Assembly: GCA_947455705.1 (NCBI GenBank)
Contig: CANGPO010000019.1
Span: forward strand, 1 to 37,278
Reading direction: 5' to 3'
From: Actinomycetota bacterium
GTDB taxonomy: Bacteria; Actinomycetota; Actinomycetes; S36-B12; CAIYMF01
DNA: 37,278 nucleotides
The position numbers were made by a program, and so were the translations under genes. The notes under the pieces are model-generated. The model was given only the letters and a program-made list of their open reading frames with translations. It searched no databases and had not been told where the DNA came from. Position 1 is the stretch's first letter; each line of letters starts with the position of its first letter. This document shows, piece after piece, positions 15,633-24,682 of the stretch.

Positions 15633-16970
15633 ATGGATAAGCAGACTGAGTTTGTGCTGCGCACGATTGAAGAGCGCGACATCCGTTTCGTCCGCCTGTG
15701 GTTTACCGACGTCTTGGGCATGCTCAAGTCCGTGTCGGTAGCACCTGCGGAGATCGAGGGTGCATTCGCCGAAGGTATTGGCTTCGATGGATCGGCAATC
15801 GAAGGCTTCGCCCGCGTCGTTGAGTCAGACATGCTGATCAAGCCGGACCCGAGCACCTTCCAGGTGCTGCCGTGGAGAGGCGAAAGCCCCGGTGTGGCTC
15901 GCATGTTCTGCGACATCCTCATGCCCGACGGAACGCCGTCGTATGCCGATCCACGGCACGTGCTCAAGCGCACGTTGGCTAAGGCTGCAGATCTGGGGTT
16001 CACCTTCTATACCCATCCCGAGATTGAATTCTTCCTCGTCAATCAAGGATTTGCTCGTGGGCAGGAGCCGACTCCGATTGATGAGGTTGGCTACTTCGAC
16101 CACAGCCCACACGGTGCTGGTTATGACTTCCGTCGTGAGGCCATCACGATTTTGGAGTCCATGGGTATCTCGGTTGAGTTCAGTCACCATGAAGGTGGAC
16201 CGGGTCAGCAAGAAATCGATCTACGCTACGCCGACGCATTGACGATGGCTGACAACATCATGACGTTCCGGCTGGTCATCAAAGAGGTTGCGCTTGAACA
16301 GGGCGTCTATGCAACCTTCATGCCTAAGCCGTTTGCCAAGCATCCCGGCTCTGGCATGCACACTCACGTCTCGCTGTTCGAGGGAGACCGCAACGCCTTC
16401 TATGAGGCAGGTGCTCAGTACCAGCTGTCAAAGGTCGCAAAGTCGTTCATGGCCGGTCTGCTGCGACATGCACCGGAGTTCACCGCCGTTACTAATCAGT
16501 GGGTGAACAGCTACAAGCGGCTCAGTGGTGGCGGGGAAGCACCTGCCTATGTCTGCTGGGGTCATCAGAACAGTTCAGCCCTGGTCCGGGTGCCGATGTA
16601 CAAGCCGAATAAGGGCAACTCCACGCGCATGGAGGTTCGTTCGATCGACAGTGCCACGAACCCATACCTAGCCTTCGCGGTGATTTTGGCAGCTGGTCTT
16701 AAAGGTGTTGAGGAAGGTTACGAACTTCCCGTCGAGGCCGAAGATGATGTGTGGGCACTGACCGAGGCCGAGCGACGCGCGCTCGGTATCGATCCGCTGC
16801 CGACCTCACTTGGTCAGGCCGTTATGGCAATGGAGCGCAGCGAACTCGTCGCCGAAACGCTGGGCGAGCATGTCTTCGACTTCTTCCTACGTAACAAGCG
16901 CGCTGAATGGGCCGACTACCGGAGTCAAGTGACGCAATTCGAGCTCAACCGGTACCTTCCTGTCCTATGA
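15633..16970 (+). CDS. glnA2: Glutamine synthetase type I, GlnA2-like
   Basis: The product is 445 residues from ATG 15633 (MDKQTEFVLRTIEERDIRFVRLWFTDVLGMLKSV), the usual GlnA2 N-terminus; the frame is open about 100 bases further upstream without conservation. Signature motifs: GFDGSAIEGF, the metal/glutamate-binding EIEFFL and HHEGGPGQQEIDLRYADAL, the ATP site KPFAKHPGSGMHTHVSL, and NSYKRLSGGGEAPAYVCWG with RMEVRSIDSATNPY. It makes glutamine from glutamate, ammonia and ATP, or gamma-glutamylates other amines in some paralogs. The usual GSI-beta adenylylation context (NLYDLP) is replaced by EGYELP, so control by GlnE is uncertain. The 25-residue GSI-beta insertion is absent by length. It overlaps the amidotransferase gene by 4 bases, and glnE follows. 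Confidence 0.92.
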   Translation: MDKQTEFVLRTIEERDIRFVRLWFTDVLGMLKSVSVAPAEIEGAFAEGIGFDGSAIEGFARVVESDMLIKPDPSTFQVLPWRGESPGVARMFCDILMPDGTPSYADPRHVLKRTLAKAADLGFTFYTHPEIEFFLVNQGFARGQEPTPIDEVGYFDHSPHGAGYDFRREAITILESMGISVEFSHHEGGPGQQEIDLRYADALTMADNIMTFRLVIKEVALEQGVYATFMPKPFAKHPGSGMHTHVSLFEGDRNAFYEAGAQYQLSKVAKSFMAGLLRHAPEFTAVTNQWVNSYKRLSGGGEAPAYVCWGHQNSSALVRVPMYKPNKGNSTRMEVRSIDSATNPYLAFAVILAAGLKGVEEGYELPVEAEDDVWALTEAERRALGIDPLPTSLGQAVMAMERSELVAETLGEHVFDFFLRNKRAEWADYRSQVTQFELNRYLPVL

Positions 16971-17707
16971 CGACATCATCACCTCGCCCCCGCGTTCTGG
17001 TAGTTCGCAATGACGCCACGGATCCTCTTGCCCTGCTCGCCGATTGGTGGGTTGAAGTCGGGGTCGACTTCGACGAAATCAAGGCTGACGATGGTGAATT
17101 CGTCCCCGATTCACTGCCCGAGGGTTACGACGGACTAGTGCTGCTGGGCGGTGGCATGTCCGCATGGGAAGACGATGTTGCGCCGTGGCTACCCAACGAA
17201 CGCGCTATGACCGCTCGCGCGGTTGCCGATGGCACCCCCGTGCTAGGCGTGTGTCTTGGTGGGCAGATCATCACGATCGCCTGTGGCGGAACGGTAGAGC
17301 GCGCTGGTCAGGGTGAGGTGGGTGTTGTCGAGTTGCACCTCACGGACGAGGCCGCGGCGGATCCCATCTTCTCGTCCCTCCCGCAGGTTCCAGCCGTGGC
17401 AGAGTTCCACATCGATGAGATGAAGGTGCTGCCCGAAGGTGCGGTTGTCTTGGCGTCCACGCCGGCATGCGCACATCAGGCATATCGTCTCGGAGATCGG
17501 GCCTGGGCATTGCAGTTTCACCCCGAGATCGACGCCGAGATCATGGGTATCTGGGCCGATGGTGAGCCTGAGATTGCACAGCGATGCGGCATGTCTCCTG
17601 GCCAAGCCGAAGCGATCACCGCATCCCGTCAGGACGAACTCGTCGCGACGTGGCGTCCGTTTGCACATGCGTGGGCGGATGTCGTGCGTTCGGCAGCGGC
17701 CGAGTAG
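16967..17707 (+). CDS. Class I glutamine amidotransferase (GATase1)
   Basis: The product is 246 residues. The catalytic triad of class I amidotransferases is present: C96 in the nucleophile elbow GVCLGGQ, H185 and E187 in FHPE. LVLLGGGMSAWEDD near residue 57 is the oxyanion-hole region seen in GuaA-like stand-alone amidotransferases. It is a stand-alone domain with no synthetase partner attached. Its ATG overlaps the glnA2 stop (ATGA), and glnE starts 9 bases after its end, so it is co-expressed with glutamine synthetase. Members can be hydrolases of gamma-glutamyl compounds or ammonia donors to a partner. Given the operon, a role in gamma-glutamyl amine or glutamine handling is plausible but inferred. 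Confidence 0.85.
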   Translation: MTTSSPRPRVLVVRNDATDPLALLADWWVEVGVDFDEIKADDGEFVPDSLPEGYDGLVLLGGGMSAWEDDVAPWLPNERAMTARAVADGTPVLGVCLGGQIITIACGGTVERAGQGEVGVVELHLTDEAAADPIFSSLPQVPAVAEFHIDEMKVLPEGAVVLASTPACAHQAYRLGDRAWALQFHPEIDAEIMGIWADGEPEIAQRCGMSPGQAEAITASRQDELVATWRPFAHAWADVVRSAAAE

Positions 17708-17716
17708 AACCTCACC

Positions 17717-20716
17717 ATGCCTGCGGAGGGGAATCGTGACCGGCAGGCCAGCCTGCAGTCACGACTTGTCCGCGCGGGGCTGGTCAATTCCGATACCGCG
17801 CTTGAGCTGCTTGGGCTGCCGGGGCTGGCTGACCTCAGCGATGAAGCGATCGATGATCTGGCCTTAGCGCCCGATCCTGATCTAGCCCTATTGACGATGT
17901 CTCGGCTGGTTGAAGTCGGCGGCACGGACGTCGATTCGTTCATCGAGGAACTCTCCACGGATGCGGATCTGCGTCGTCGGGCATTCGCCGTAGTAGGCAC
18001 AAGTCTGGCGCTGGGCGAACATCTCATTCGACATCCAGACCAATGGATTGTGTTGCGTGCGCCGGGCGAGGATGAGGGCATGCGCACGCATCGCCAGATG
18101 TGTGCGTCGCTGCTGGCTGCCGTTGCCGCCGACGCAGATGCGCCACTACCTGTCGCTCACGGGTTTGATGTCGATGTCCTTGCGAGCCTACGTGTTGCGT
18201 ATCGACGGGAGTTGCTGGCGATCGCTGCGTCAGACGTTGGTGATTCAGCACCATTCGTCAACGTATCTGCGGCTTTGGCCGACTTGGCTGATGCAGTGCT
18301 TGAAGCCGCCTTGGCGATTGCACGTGCGGAGTTTCCAGCTGATGCGGCCGCATGTTCGCTCGGTGTGATTGCACTCGGCAAGAGTGGTGGTCGAGAACTC
18401 AATTACATCTCGGATGTGGACGTCCTGTTCGTCGTCGAACCAATTGAACAGGGCGGTGAGGATCGGGCCCTTGCCGCGGCAACCAAACTCGCACAGAGCA
18501 TGATGCGAGCGTGTTCTGCCGTGACGCCTGAAGGTGCCATTTGGGAGGTCGATCCGAACCTTCGACCCGAAGGCCGTGCCGGTGCACTCGTGCGGACCAT
18601 GCCGAGTTTCGATGAGTATTACCAGCGTTGGGCATCCACGTGGGAGTTTCAAGCCTTGCTGAAAGCCCGTGCTGCCGCCGGAAACGTGGAGCTTGGTCGA
18701 CGGTTTGTCGAGTTAGTAACTCCCTTGGTGTGGTCTGCTGCGGACCGCCCGAACTTCGTCGAAGATGTGCAGGCAATGCGTCGACGCGTTGAGCAAAATG
18801 TGCCCGCCAAAGATGCTGATCGCCAACTTAAGTTGGGTGCCGGTGGATTGCGCGATGTGGAGTTCAGCGTGCAGTTACTGCAACTGGTTCACGGTCGCAG
18901 TGACGTCATGTTGCATAGCCCAACGACGATGTACGCACTTGAAGCGCTGGCAACGTGGGGCTACGTAGGACGTGAGGATGCCAGCAGTTTGGCATCGTCG
19001 TACGAGTTCTTGCGCACTCTCGAGCATCGCATTCAGATGTATCGCCTCCGACGTACACATGTGGTGCCCGATAACGATGATGATCTGAGACGAATCGCTC
19101 GATCCATGGGGATGCGAACGGATCCGGTTCGTGAGTTAACGGAGGCACTTCGCCGTCATCGCATGGAAGTGCGCCGGCTCCACGAAAAGCTGTTCTATCG
19201 ACCATTGCTGAACGCGGTTGCCAAGTTGGACGCTGGTGAAGCGCGGTTGACTCCGCAGGCCGCCCAACAGCGGTTGGAGATGCTCGGCTATTCAGATCCG
19301 GTGGGTGCCTTGCGTCATCTTGAATCATTGAGTTCTGGGGTGTCGCGACGTGCTGCGATCCAACGAACACTTCTCCCGGTGATGTTGGGGTGGTTCGCTG
19401 CTGCGCCCGATCCAGATGCAGGGCTACTCGCATTCCGTCAGGTCAGTGATGCACTGGGATCGACGCACTGGTATCTACGCCTTCTGCGAGATGAATCGCT
19501 TGCAGCTCAGAGACTTGCGACGGTTCTGGCATCAAGTCGTTACGCCACTGATCTGCTGATGCGCGCACCTGAAGCGGTCGTGATGCTGGCCGATGATGCT
19601 GAGCTTGCACCTCGATCACGTGAGTCCCTCGCGCATGAGGCGCGGGCCGCAGCGCAGAGGCACGATGATCCTGAGGTAGCGGTTGCAGCTGTGCGGGCGC
19701 TGCGGCGCCGTGAGCTTTTCCGTACCGCCGTCGCGGAGATACTCCAGGTGGCCGACGTCGACGATGTAGGTGATGCGCTGTCGGATATCACTGCCGCAAC
19801 CATCGACGGTGCGCTTGAGATCGCGCTCCGCGTTGTCGAGCGTTCCAAAGGGGCCCCCCTTCCCATGACTTTCCTGGTCGTCGCCATGGGCCGGTTTGGT
19901 GGTGCCGAATTGGGATTCGCCAGCGACGCTGATGTCATGTTCGTCTACGACCCGCGCGGCGACGATCACCTGGCGCACGAGGCGGCCCTTGCCGTGGCAG
20001 GTGAACTGCGTCGGCTACTGATGATTCCTACTCCAGATCCCGTGCTCGATATCGATGCTGGCCTTCGTCCGGAGGGCCGCAATGGGCCGCTGGTACGTTC
20101 ATTGGACTCATATCGTTCCTACTACGAACGATGGTCGTCCACGTGGGAAGCACAGGCCCTCCTGCGCGCTGAGCCCGTTGCGGGTGACGATGAACTTGGC
20201 AGCCGATTCGTGGCCCTGATCGACGATTTGCGTTACCCAGTAGGTGGTTTGGCTGATGAGGATGTTCGTGAGATTCGTCGGATCAAGGCGCGAATGGAAG
20301 CAGAACGGCTTCCCCGCGGAGCTGATCCCGGCCTACACACAAAACTCGGTCGCGGCGGTCTCTCCGACGTCGAGTGGGTCGCTCAACTGTTGCAGCTTCA
20401 GCATGGACACGACGTCGCATCGTTGCGCACGACGCGCACGTTGCCAGCGCTGCTGGCAGCACAAAATAGCGGCCTGCTCGCACGCCAGGACGCAGAACAG
20501 CTTCGTGATGCATGGCGTATCGCGACCAGAGTGAGAGATGCCGTGATGTTGGTACGAGGTAGGCCGAGCGATCTCGTGCCCACCGACACGCACAGCCTGG
20601 CCGCTATCGCTCAGGTGCTCGGATACCCTGCCCATGAAGGTGGCGCACTGCTCGACGATTATCGACGGTTAACCCGTCGCGCGCGAGCAGTCGTAGAGAG
20701 GGTGTTCTACGCGTGA
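17717..20716 (+). CDS. glnE: Glutamine synthetase adenylyltransferase/adenylyl-removing enzyme
   Basis: The product is 999 residues, a normal length. It has two nucleotidyltransferase domains. The N-terminal one carries GKSGGRELNYISDVDVLFV (about 221-239; adenylyl-removing activity in the E. coli enzyme). The C-terminal one carries GRFGGAELGFASDADVMFVYD (about 724-744; adenylyl transfer). Each is followed by a conserved DxxLRPEGRxGxLVRxxxSxxxYYxRWxSTWExQALLxA block, one copy per half, and by a KLGxGGLxDVEW/F segment. It attaches or removes AMP on a Tyr of dodecameric glutamine synthetase in response to PII and nitrogen status. Operon: glnA2, amidotransferase, glnE. The stop overlaps the GTG of the next MFS gene. 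Confidence 0.95.
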   Translation: MPAEGNRDRQASLQSRLVRAGLVNSDTALELLGLPGLADLSDEAIDDLALAPDPDLALLTMSRLVEVGGTDVDSFIEELSTDADLRRRAFAVVGTSLALGEHLIRHPDQWIVLRAPGEDEGMRTHRQMCASLLAAVAADADAPLPVAHGFDVDVLASLRVAYRRELLAIAASDVGDSAPFVNVSAALADLADAVLEAALAIARAEFPADAAACSLGVIALGKSGGRELNYISDVDVLFVVEPIEQGGEDRALAAATKLAQSMMRACSAVTPEGAIWEVDPNLRPEGRAGALVRTMPSFDEYYQRWASTWEFQALLKARAAAGNVELGRRFVELVTPLVWSAADRPNFVEDVQAMRRRVEQNVPAKDADRQLKLGAGGLRDVEFSVQLLQLVHGRSDVMLHSPTTMYALEALATWGYVGREDASSLASSYEFLRTLEHRIQMYRLRRTHVVPDNDDDLRRIARSMGMRTDPVRELTEALRRHRMEVRRLHEKLFYRPLLNAVAKLDAGEARLTPQAAQQRLEMLGYSDPVGALRHLESLSSGVSRRAAIQRTLLPVMLGWFAAAPDPDAGLLAFRQVSDALGSTHWYLRLLRDESLAAQRLATVLASSRYATDLLMRAPEAVVMLADDAELAPRSRESLAHEARAAAQRHDDPEVAVAAVRALRRRELFRTAVAEILQVADVDDVGDALSDITAATIDGALEIALRVVERSKGAPLPMTFLVVAMGRFGGAELGFASDADVMFVYDPRGDDHLAHEAALAVAGELRRLLMIPTPDPVLDIDAGLRPEGRNGPLVRSLDSYRSYYERWSSTWEAQALLRAEPVAGDDELGSRFVALIDDLRYPVGGLADEDVREIRRIKARMEAERLPRGADPGLHTKLGRGGLSDVEWVAQLLQLQHGHDVASLRTTRTLPALLAAQNSGLLARQDAEQLRDAWRIATRVRDAVMLVRGRPSDLVPTDTHSLAAIAQVLGYPAHEGGALLDDYRRLTRRARAVVERVFYA

Positions 20717-21999
20717 CAGCTACAGCTGAGGTTCGATCCATGGACGACGACGAACCACGAGTCAGTGTGCGTGAGCCGCTGGCTAATGCAGAGTTCCGTG
20801 GAATGATCCTTGCCCAGGTTGCGAGCGAGGCCGGAGATCAGATCGCCCGCGTAGCTATTGCACTGCTGGTCCTGTCGCAGACCGGTTCCGCACTGCTCGC
20901 TGCTGCGACATTTGCGGTGTCGTTTATCCCCACGTTTCTCGGAGCTGCGCTCCTAGGCCCAATAGCTGATCGCTTTAGTCGTCGCAGCTTGATGTTGGGT
21001 GCTGATCTCGGCCGTGCCTGTGTCATCGGTGTCATGGCGTTGGTAGCCATACCGGGAACGCCGGTCTGGCTCCTTTTTGCCCTGCTCATCGTCGCGGAAT
21101 TTTTCACCCCTGTTTTCGACTCGGCTCGGTCCGCCTCGATCCCGGATATCTTGGGCGATCGTGATTTGGTCACGGCTGGGCTCGGACTGTCGAGATCTCT
21201 GCACCTGATCAATCAGGCGGTCGGTTTGATCGTCGGCGGGTTCTTGGTGCAGTTAACCTCAGCGCGCACTGCACTTGTGATCGATGCGGTGTCATTTCTG
21301 GTTTCCTTCGCGCTGCTCGCTGCCTTCTTGAAACGTCGTCCGGCCACCCTGGATGCACCAAGTGGTGTTGGCGTTCTGTTCAGCGATCTGCGCGAGGGGT
21401 GGGATGTGTTGTTCGCGGACACGTCTCGCCGCGCGTTGATTCTTCTTGGTTGGGGCATGGCCATCGCGATTGTTGCACCGGAGGCGGTCGCCCTGGCCTA
21501 CGTGCGCGATCAGGGTTGGGGGGATGCATGGGGCGGAATTTTGATGGCGTCGGTCATTGTTGGGGCTGCGATCGGTTCGCTCTTTGTGGCATCGCAACCT
21601 GTCAATCTGCAGATTGACTTGCTGCTGCCATTGGCAATCGCCGTTTGTCTCCCGCTGTTGGTAACAGGGTTGGAGCCGCCGCGGCTGGTGCTGGTCGTCC
21701 TGTGGGTTCTATCAGGATGTGCGCAAGCGTTCCTTGTTCCGTTGATGTCATTCACAACGATGCTTACCAAGAACGAACACCGGGGGCGGGTTGTCGGGAT
21801 TGCCAGTGCGGGTTTCGCTGCACTCACGGCGTTGGGATACCTGTTGGCCGGAGCCATCGCAGATGCCACGAGCCCTGCTTTCTCCGTCGTGGTGATGGCT
21901 GTGATCGGTTTGATTGTCGCGTCAATCGGGTTCTCGACGTGGCCCACCACCAGGCTCCGCCAAGATCTCGCAGCCATTGATTCGCCGTTCCCCGGCTAG
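20713..21999 (+). CDS. MFS transporter (MFS_3-like)
   Basis: The product is 428 residues with about 12 hydrophobic segments. The loop LLGPIADRFSRRSLMLGADLGRA is the motif A region, and FTPVFDSARSASIPDILGDRDLVTAGLGLSRS in the fourth/fifth helix area is characteristic of the MFS_3 group of exporters. The GTG at 20713 overlaps the glnE stop by 4 bases (GTGA), which supports this start over the ATG at 20740 nine codons later. Because it is translationally coupled to glnE it should be expressed with the nitrogen genes, but a metabolic link is not evident and the substrate is unknown. Confidence 0.82.
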   Translation: MTATAEVRSMDDDEPRVSVREPLANAEFRGMILAQVASEAGDQIARVAIALLVLSQTGSALLAAATFAVSFIPTFLGAALLGPIADRFSRRSLMLGADLGRACVIGVMALVAIPGTPVWLLFALLIVAEFFTPVFDSARSASIPDILGDRDLVTAGLGLSRSLHLINQAVGLIVGGFLVQLTSARTALVIDAVSFLVSFALLAAFLKRRPATLDAPSGVGVLFSDLREGWDVLFADTSRRALILLGWGMAIAIVAPEAVALAYVRDQGWGDAWGGILMASVIVGAAIGSLFVASQPVNLQIDLLLPLAIAVCLPLLVTGLEPPRLVLVVLWVLSGCAQAFLVPLMSFTTMLTKNEHRGRVVGIASAGFAALTALGYLLAGAIADATSPAFSVVVMAVIGLIVASIGFSTWPTTRLRQDLAAIDSPFPG

Positions 22000-22016
22000 G
22001 TCGAGGATTTGCCTGA

Positions 22017-22655
22017 TTACAGACCGAGCGAGTGCGCACGTTGACGAACGTCGTTCAATTGAGACGTATCGCTCAGTAGGGCTCGGGTCACTAGGGATGC
22101 CGCCAAGTCAGGTTGGTCGATGATGGGCGTCTCATCTACAGAACCGCGCATTGCTTCAATGCTGATCGCGTCGATAGTTCGACGTAAGAACACGACATCC
22201 ATGTCGATGAAGTCACCAGCGGCGATTCCTCGGCGGATGAGTGCTTCAAGTTGTTGGCTGAAGTTTTCGAGTAGGTCGCGACATGAGTCAAGCTCGGGAA
22301 GTTCGAGGATTTCGGCGTTGTAGAGGGCGCGCTTATCGAAGGGGTCTTCGATGTCGTAGGTGATTTCCCAGCGCAAGTATCGGTACAACTCGACGGCCGC
22401 GCCGCCACCATCTGCCTGCATTCTGGCGAGCGCATCGATCCCCAAGGTCAGGTCACGGCGTAGCAACTCTTCGGCAATGGATTGCTTCGAGTCGAAGTGC
22501 GAGTAGAGCGACGGTTGGCGGATTCCGACCGCAGCGCAAATATCGCGGGTGGACGTACCTCTAAATCCTCTGGTCGCGAACAGTCGTGACGCTTCAAGCA
22601 AAATGGAATCACGGGTTGACCAGACCTGGGCGGTCTCAGGTGAAGGACTGGGCAT
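22017..22655 (-). CDS. TetR-family regulator
   Basis: The product is 212 residues. The N-terminal HTH is typical: RDSILLEASRLFATRGFRGTSTRDICAAVGIRQPSLYSHFDSKQSIAEELL (about 15-65). The C-terminal ligand domain is unremarkable and its ligand cannot be guessed. It is divergently transcribed from the FMN/FeS oxidoreductase with 63 bases between the starts, and a short inverted repeat lies in that gap. The usual reading is that it represses that oxidoreductase and itself. It converges on the MFS gene with 17 bases between the stops. Confidence 0.9.
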   Translation of the reverse strand: MPSPSPETAQVWSTRDSILLEASRLFATRGFRGTSTRDICAAVGIRQPSLYSHFDSKQSIAEELLRRDLTLGIDALARMQADGGGAAVELYRYLRWEITYDIEDPFDKRALYNAEILELPELDSCRDLLENFSQQLEALIRRGIAAGDFIDMDVVFLRRTIDAISIEAMRGSVDETPIIDQPDLAASLVTRALLSDTSQLNDVRQRAHSLGL

Positions 22656-22676
22656 GGATTGATCTTAGGGGCTGAC

Positions 22677-22688
22677 GTCGTCAACGAC
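22677..22688. promoter_or_regulatory. Putative TetR operator, divergent tetR / oxidoreductase
   Basis: The inverted repeat GTCGT-CA-ACGAC lies centrally in the 63-base gap between the divergent starts. A TAGCAT hexamer (22707-22712) ending 6 bases before the oxidoreductase ATG suggests a leaderless transcript. The repeat would cover its -35 region. It is short for a TetR site, so this is tentative. Confidence 0.35.
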
Positions 22689-22718
22689 AGGGCGTCTCGG
22701 TAGGACTAGCATCGGGCT

Positions 22719-24674
22719 ATGTTTCCGACCCTGTTCACTCCACTTTCGGTGGGACCAATCGAGCTATCGAATCGCATCATTTCCTCGGGCCACGAGACGA
22801 TCATGGTCACCGAGGGAGTAATCAGCGATCGGATGCATGCGTATCACATGGCCCGCGCCGATGGTGGGGTCGGACTCATCGTCGTTCAAGTCTCGCAGGT
22901 CGATCCGTCGGAAGGTGACGATGGCGGCATGCTGTTCGCCTTCGATGACGTGGTTATTCCCGGCTACGCCCGCCTGGCAACTGATGCGCATCAGCGTGGT
23001 ACGAAGGTGTTTGCCCAATTGCACCATGGTGGACGGGAAGCGCATCGAAAAGGCGATGGCACTCTGCCCGTGCCGGTTGGTCCTTCTGCAATCCCGAATG
23101 AGCGCTTCTTAATGATGCCGCGCGAGTTAAGTGTGGCTCGCATTAAGGACATCATTGGGTACTTCGCAGCTGCGGCGGATCGCATGCGTCGCGCGGGTAT
23201 CGATGGTGTTGAGATTGTGGCGAGCCACGGCTATCTACCCGCACAGTTTCTCAACCCCAACTCCAATCAACGTTCGGATGAATATGGAGGCGACGCACAA
23301 GGTCGGCTTCGTTTCCTGCGTGAGATCGTGCAAGCGACCCGTACCGCTGTTGGTCCCGATCTGGCAGTTGGAGTCCGCATCTCGATCGATGAAGTCGGGC
23401 ACGACGGTTTGCCTTCAGATGTCGCGTTGGATGCGGTGGCTGAGCTAGATCGTGATGCGCTGGTTGACTACGTGTCCGTCGTCAGCGGTTCGTCGGCGAC
23501 GTATGTCGGTTCACACCACATCGTTCCCTCGATGGCGCATGAGGTTGGCTACGTCGCACCGCGTGCGGCTTTGGTCAAGCAGCGGGTGTCTGTCCCGGTG
23601 TTTGTTGCAGGACGAATCAATCAGCCACAGGACGCCGAGCGCATTCTTGCCTCTGGTCTGGCGGACGGTTGCGTCATGACGCGGGCGATGATCTGTGATC
23701 CGGATATGCCACGTAAGGCGAAAGCTGCTCAGACCGAGGAGATCAGGGCATGTATCGGCTGCAACCAAGCGTGCATCGGTCATTACCTCGGGGGCTATCC
23801 GATCTCCTGCATCCAGCATCCAGAAACAGGTCGTGAGCTCACTTACGGCATCATCACACCCGCACCGTCGTCGCGTCGTGTTCTCGTGGTGGGCGGTGGG
23901 CCCGGTGGTTTGAAGGCGGCAACAGCGGCCGCGGATCGGGGACATCGGGTCGAACTACATGAATCCGCTGCTCGCGTCGGAGGTCAGGCCCTGCTGGCCG
24001 AGAAGATTCCCGGTCGTGCGGAGTTTGGCGGCATCGTTACCAACCTCGAAGGGGAAGCTCGTCGAGCTGGTGTGGTAATCCGTACGGGGTCGACGGTAAC
24101 GATGCAATGCATCGATGAGTTGCGACCTGATGTCGTCATCGTCGCCACCGGAGCCGAGCCACGGATACCCGCGCTCGCGATAGATGGAAATCTTCCCATC
24201 CTTACCGCGTGGCAGGTTCTAGACGGTGCAGAGGTTCCTCGTGGAGACGTCGTTGTTGTCGATTGGCGTGGCGATTGGATCGGGTTGGGTACCTCTATCG
24301 CTCTTGCTCGTCGAGGTCGTCGTGTCACTCTCGCCGTCACCGGTCCGCACGCAGGTCAATCGTTGATGCAGTACGTTCGCGACGAGATGACGGCTGATGC
24401 CCTCAACCTCGGGGTCTCCATCGTTGCGTTTACGCGGCCCTACGGCGTAGATGACGACACGGTGTATCTGCAGCACGTGCTGACCGGTAACCCCGTCATG
24501 GTTGAGGCTGGCTCGTTGGTGCTGGCGATGGGACATGAATCGGTAGATGGGCTGCTGCGTGAGCTTGAGTTGCGTACCGATATCGAGGTCATCGGTGTGG
24601 GTGACTGCGTCGCGCCACGAACTGCTGAAGAGGCTGTCCTTGAGGGCCTCAAGGCCGCAGCGTCATTGGGCTAA
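22719..24674 (+). CDS. Old-yellow-enzyme family FMN/[4Fe-4S]/FAD oxidoreductase
   Basis: The product is 651 residues with the full architecture of 2,4-dienoyl-CoA reductase, trimethylamine dehydrogenase and N-methylproline demethylase. An N-terminal FMN TIM barrel (about 1-335) has AQLHHGGREAH, the SHGYLPAQFLNPNSNQRSDEYGG signature, and VFVAGRI. A [4Fe-4S] cluster site has C345, C348, C352 and C364. A C-terminal FAD/NAD(P)-binding domain begins RVLVVGGGPGGLKAATAAADRG (387-408). Electrons pass from NAD(P)H through FAD and the cluster to FMN, or the reverse for a demethylase. Substrate cannot be assigned; the SSGHETIMVTEG N-terminus is more like the amine demethylase/dehydrogenase branch than dienoyl-CoA reductase. 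Probably controlled by the divergent TetR gene. Confidence 0.87.
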   Translation: MFPTLFTPLSVGPIELSNRIISSGHETIMVTEGVISDRMHAYHMARADGGVGLIVVQVSQVDPSEGDDGGMLFAFDDVVIPGYARLATDAHQRGTKVFAQLHHGGREAHRKGDGTLPVPVGPSAIPNERFLMMPRELSVARIKDIIGYFAAAADRMRRAGIDGVEIVASHGYLPAQFLNPNSNQRSDEYGGDAQGRLRFLREIVQATRTAVGPDLAVGVRISIDEVGHDGLPSDVALDAVAELDRDALVDYVSVVSGSSATYVGSHHIVPSMAHEVGYVAPRAALVKQRVSVPVFVAGRINQPQDAERILASGLADGCVMTRAMICDPDMPRKAKAAQTEEIRACIGCNQACIGHYLGGYPISCIQHPETGRELTYGIITPAPSSRRVLVVGGGPGGLKAATAAADRGHRVELHESAARVGGQALLAEKIPGRAEFGGIVTNLEGEARRAGVVIRTGSTVTMQCIDELRPDVVIVATGAEPRIPALAIDGNLPILTAWQVLDGAEVPRGDVVVVDWRGDWIGLGTSIALARRGRRVTLAVTGPHAGQSLMQYVRDEMTADALNLGVSIVAFTRPYGVDDDTVYLQHVLTGNPVMVEAGSLVLAMGHESVDGLLRELELRTDIEVIGVGDCVAPRTAEEAVLEGLKAAASLG

Positions 24675-24682
24675 CTCCTGCG

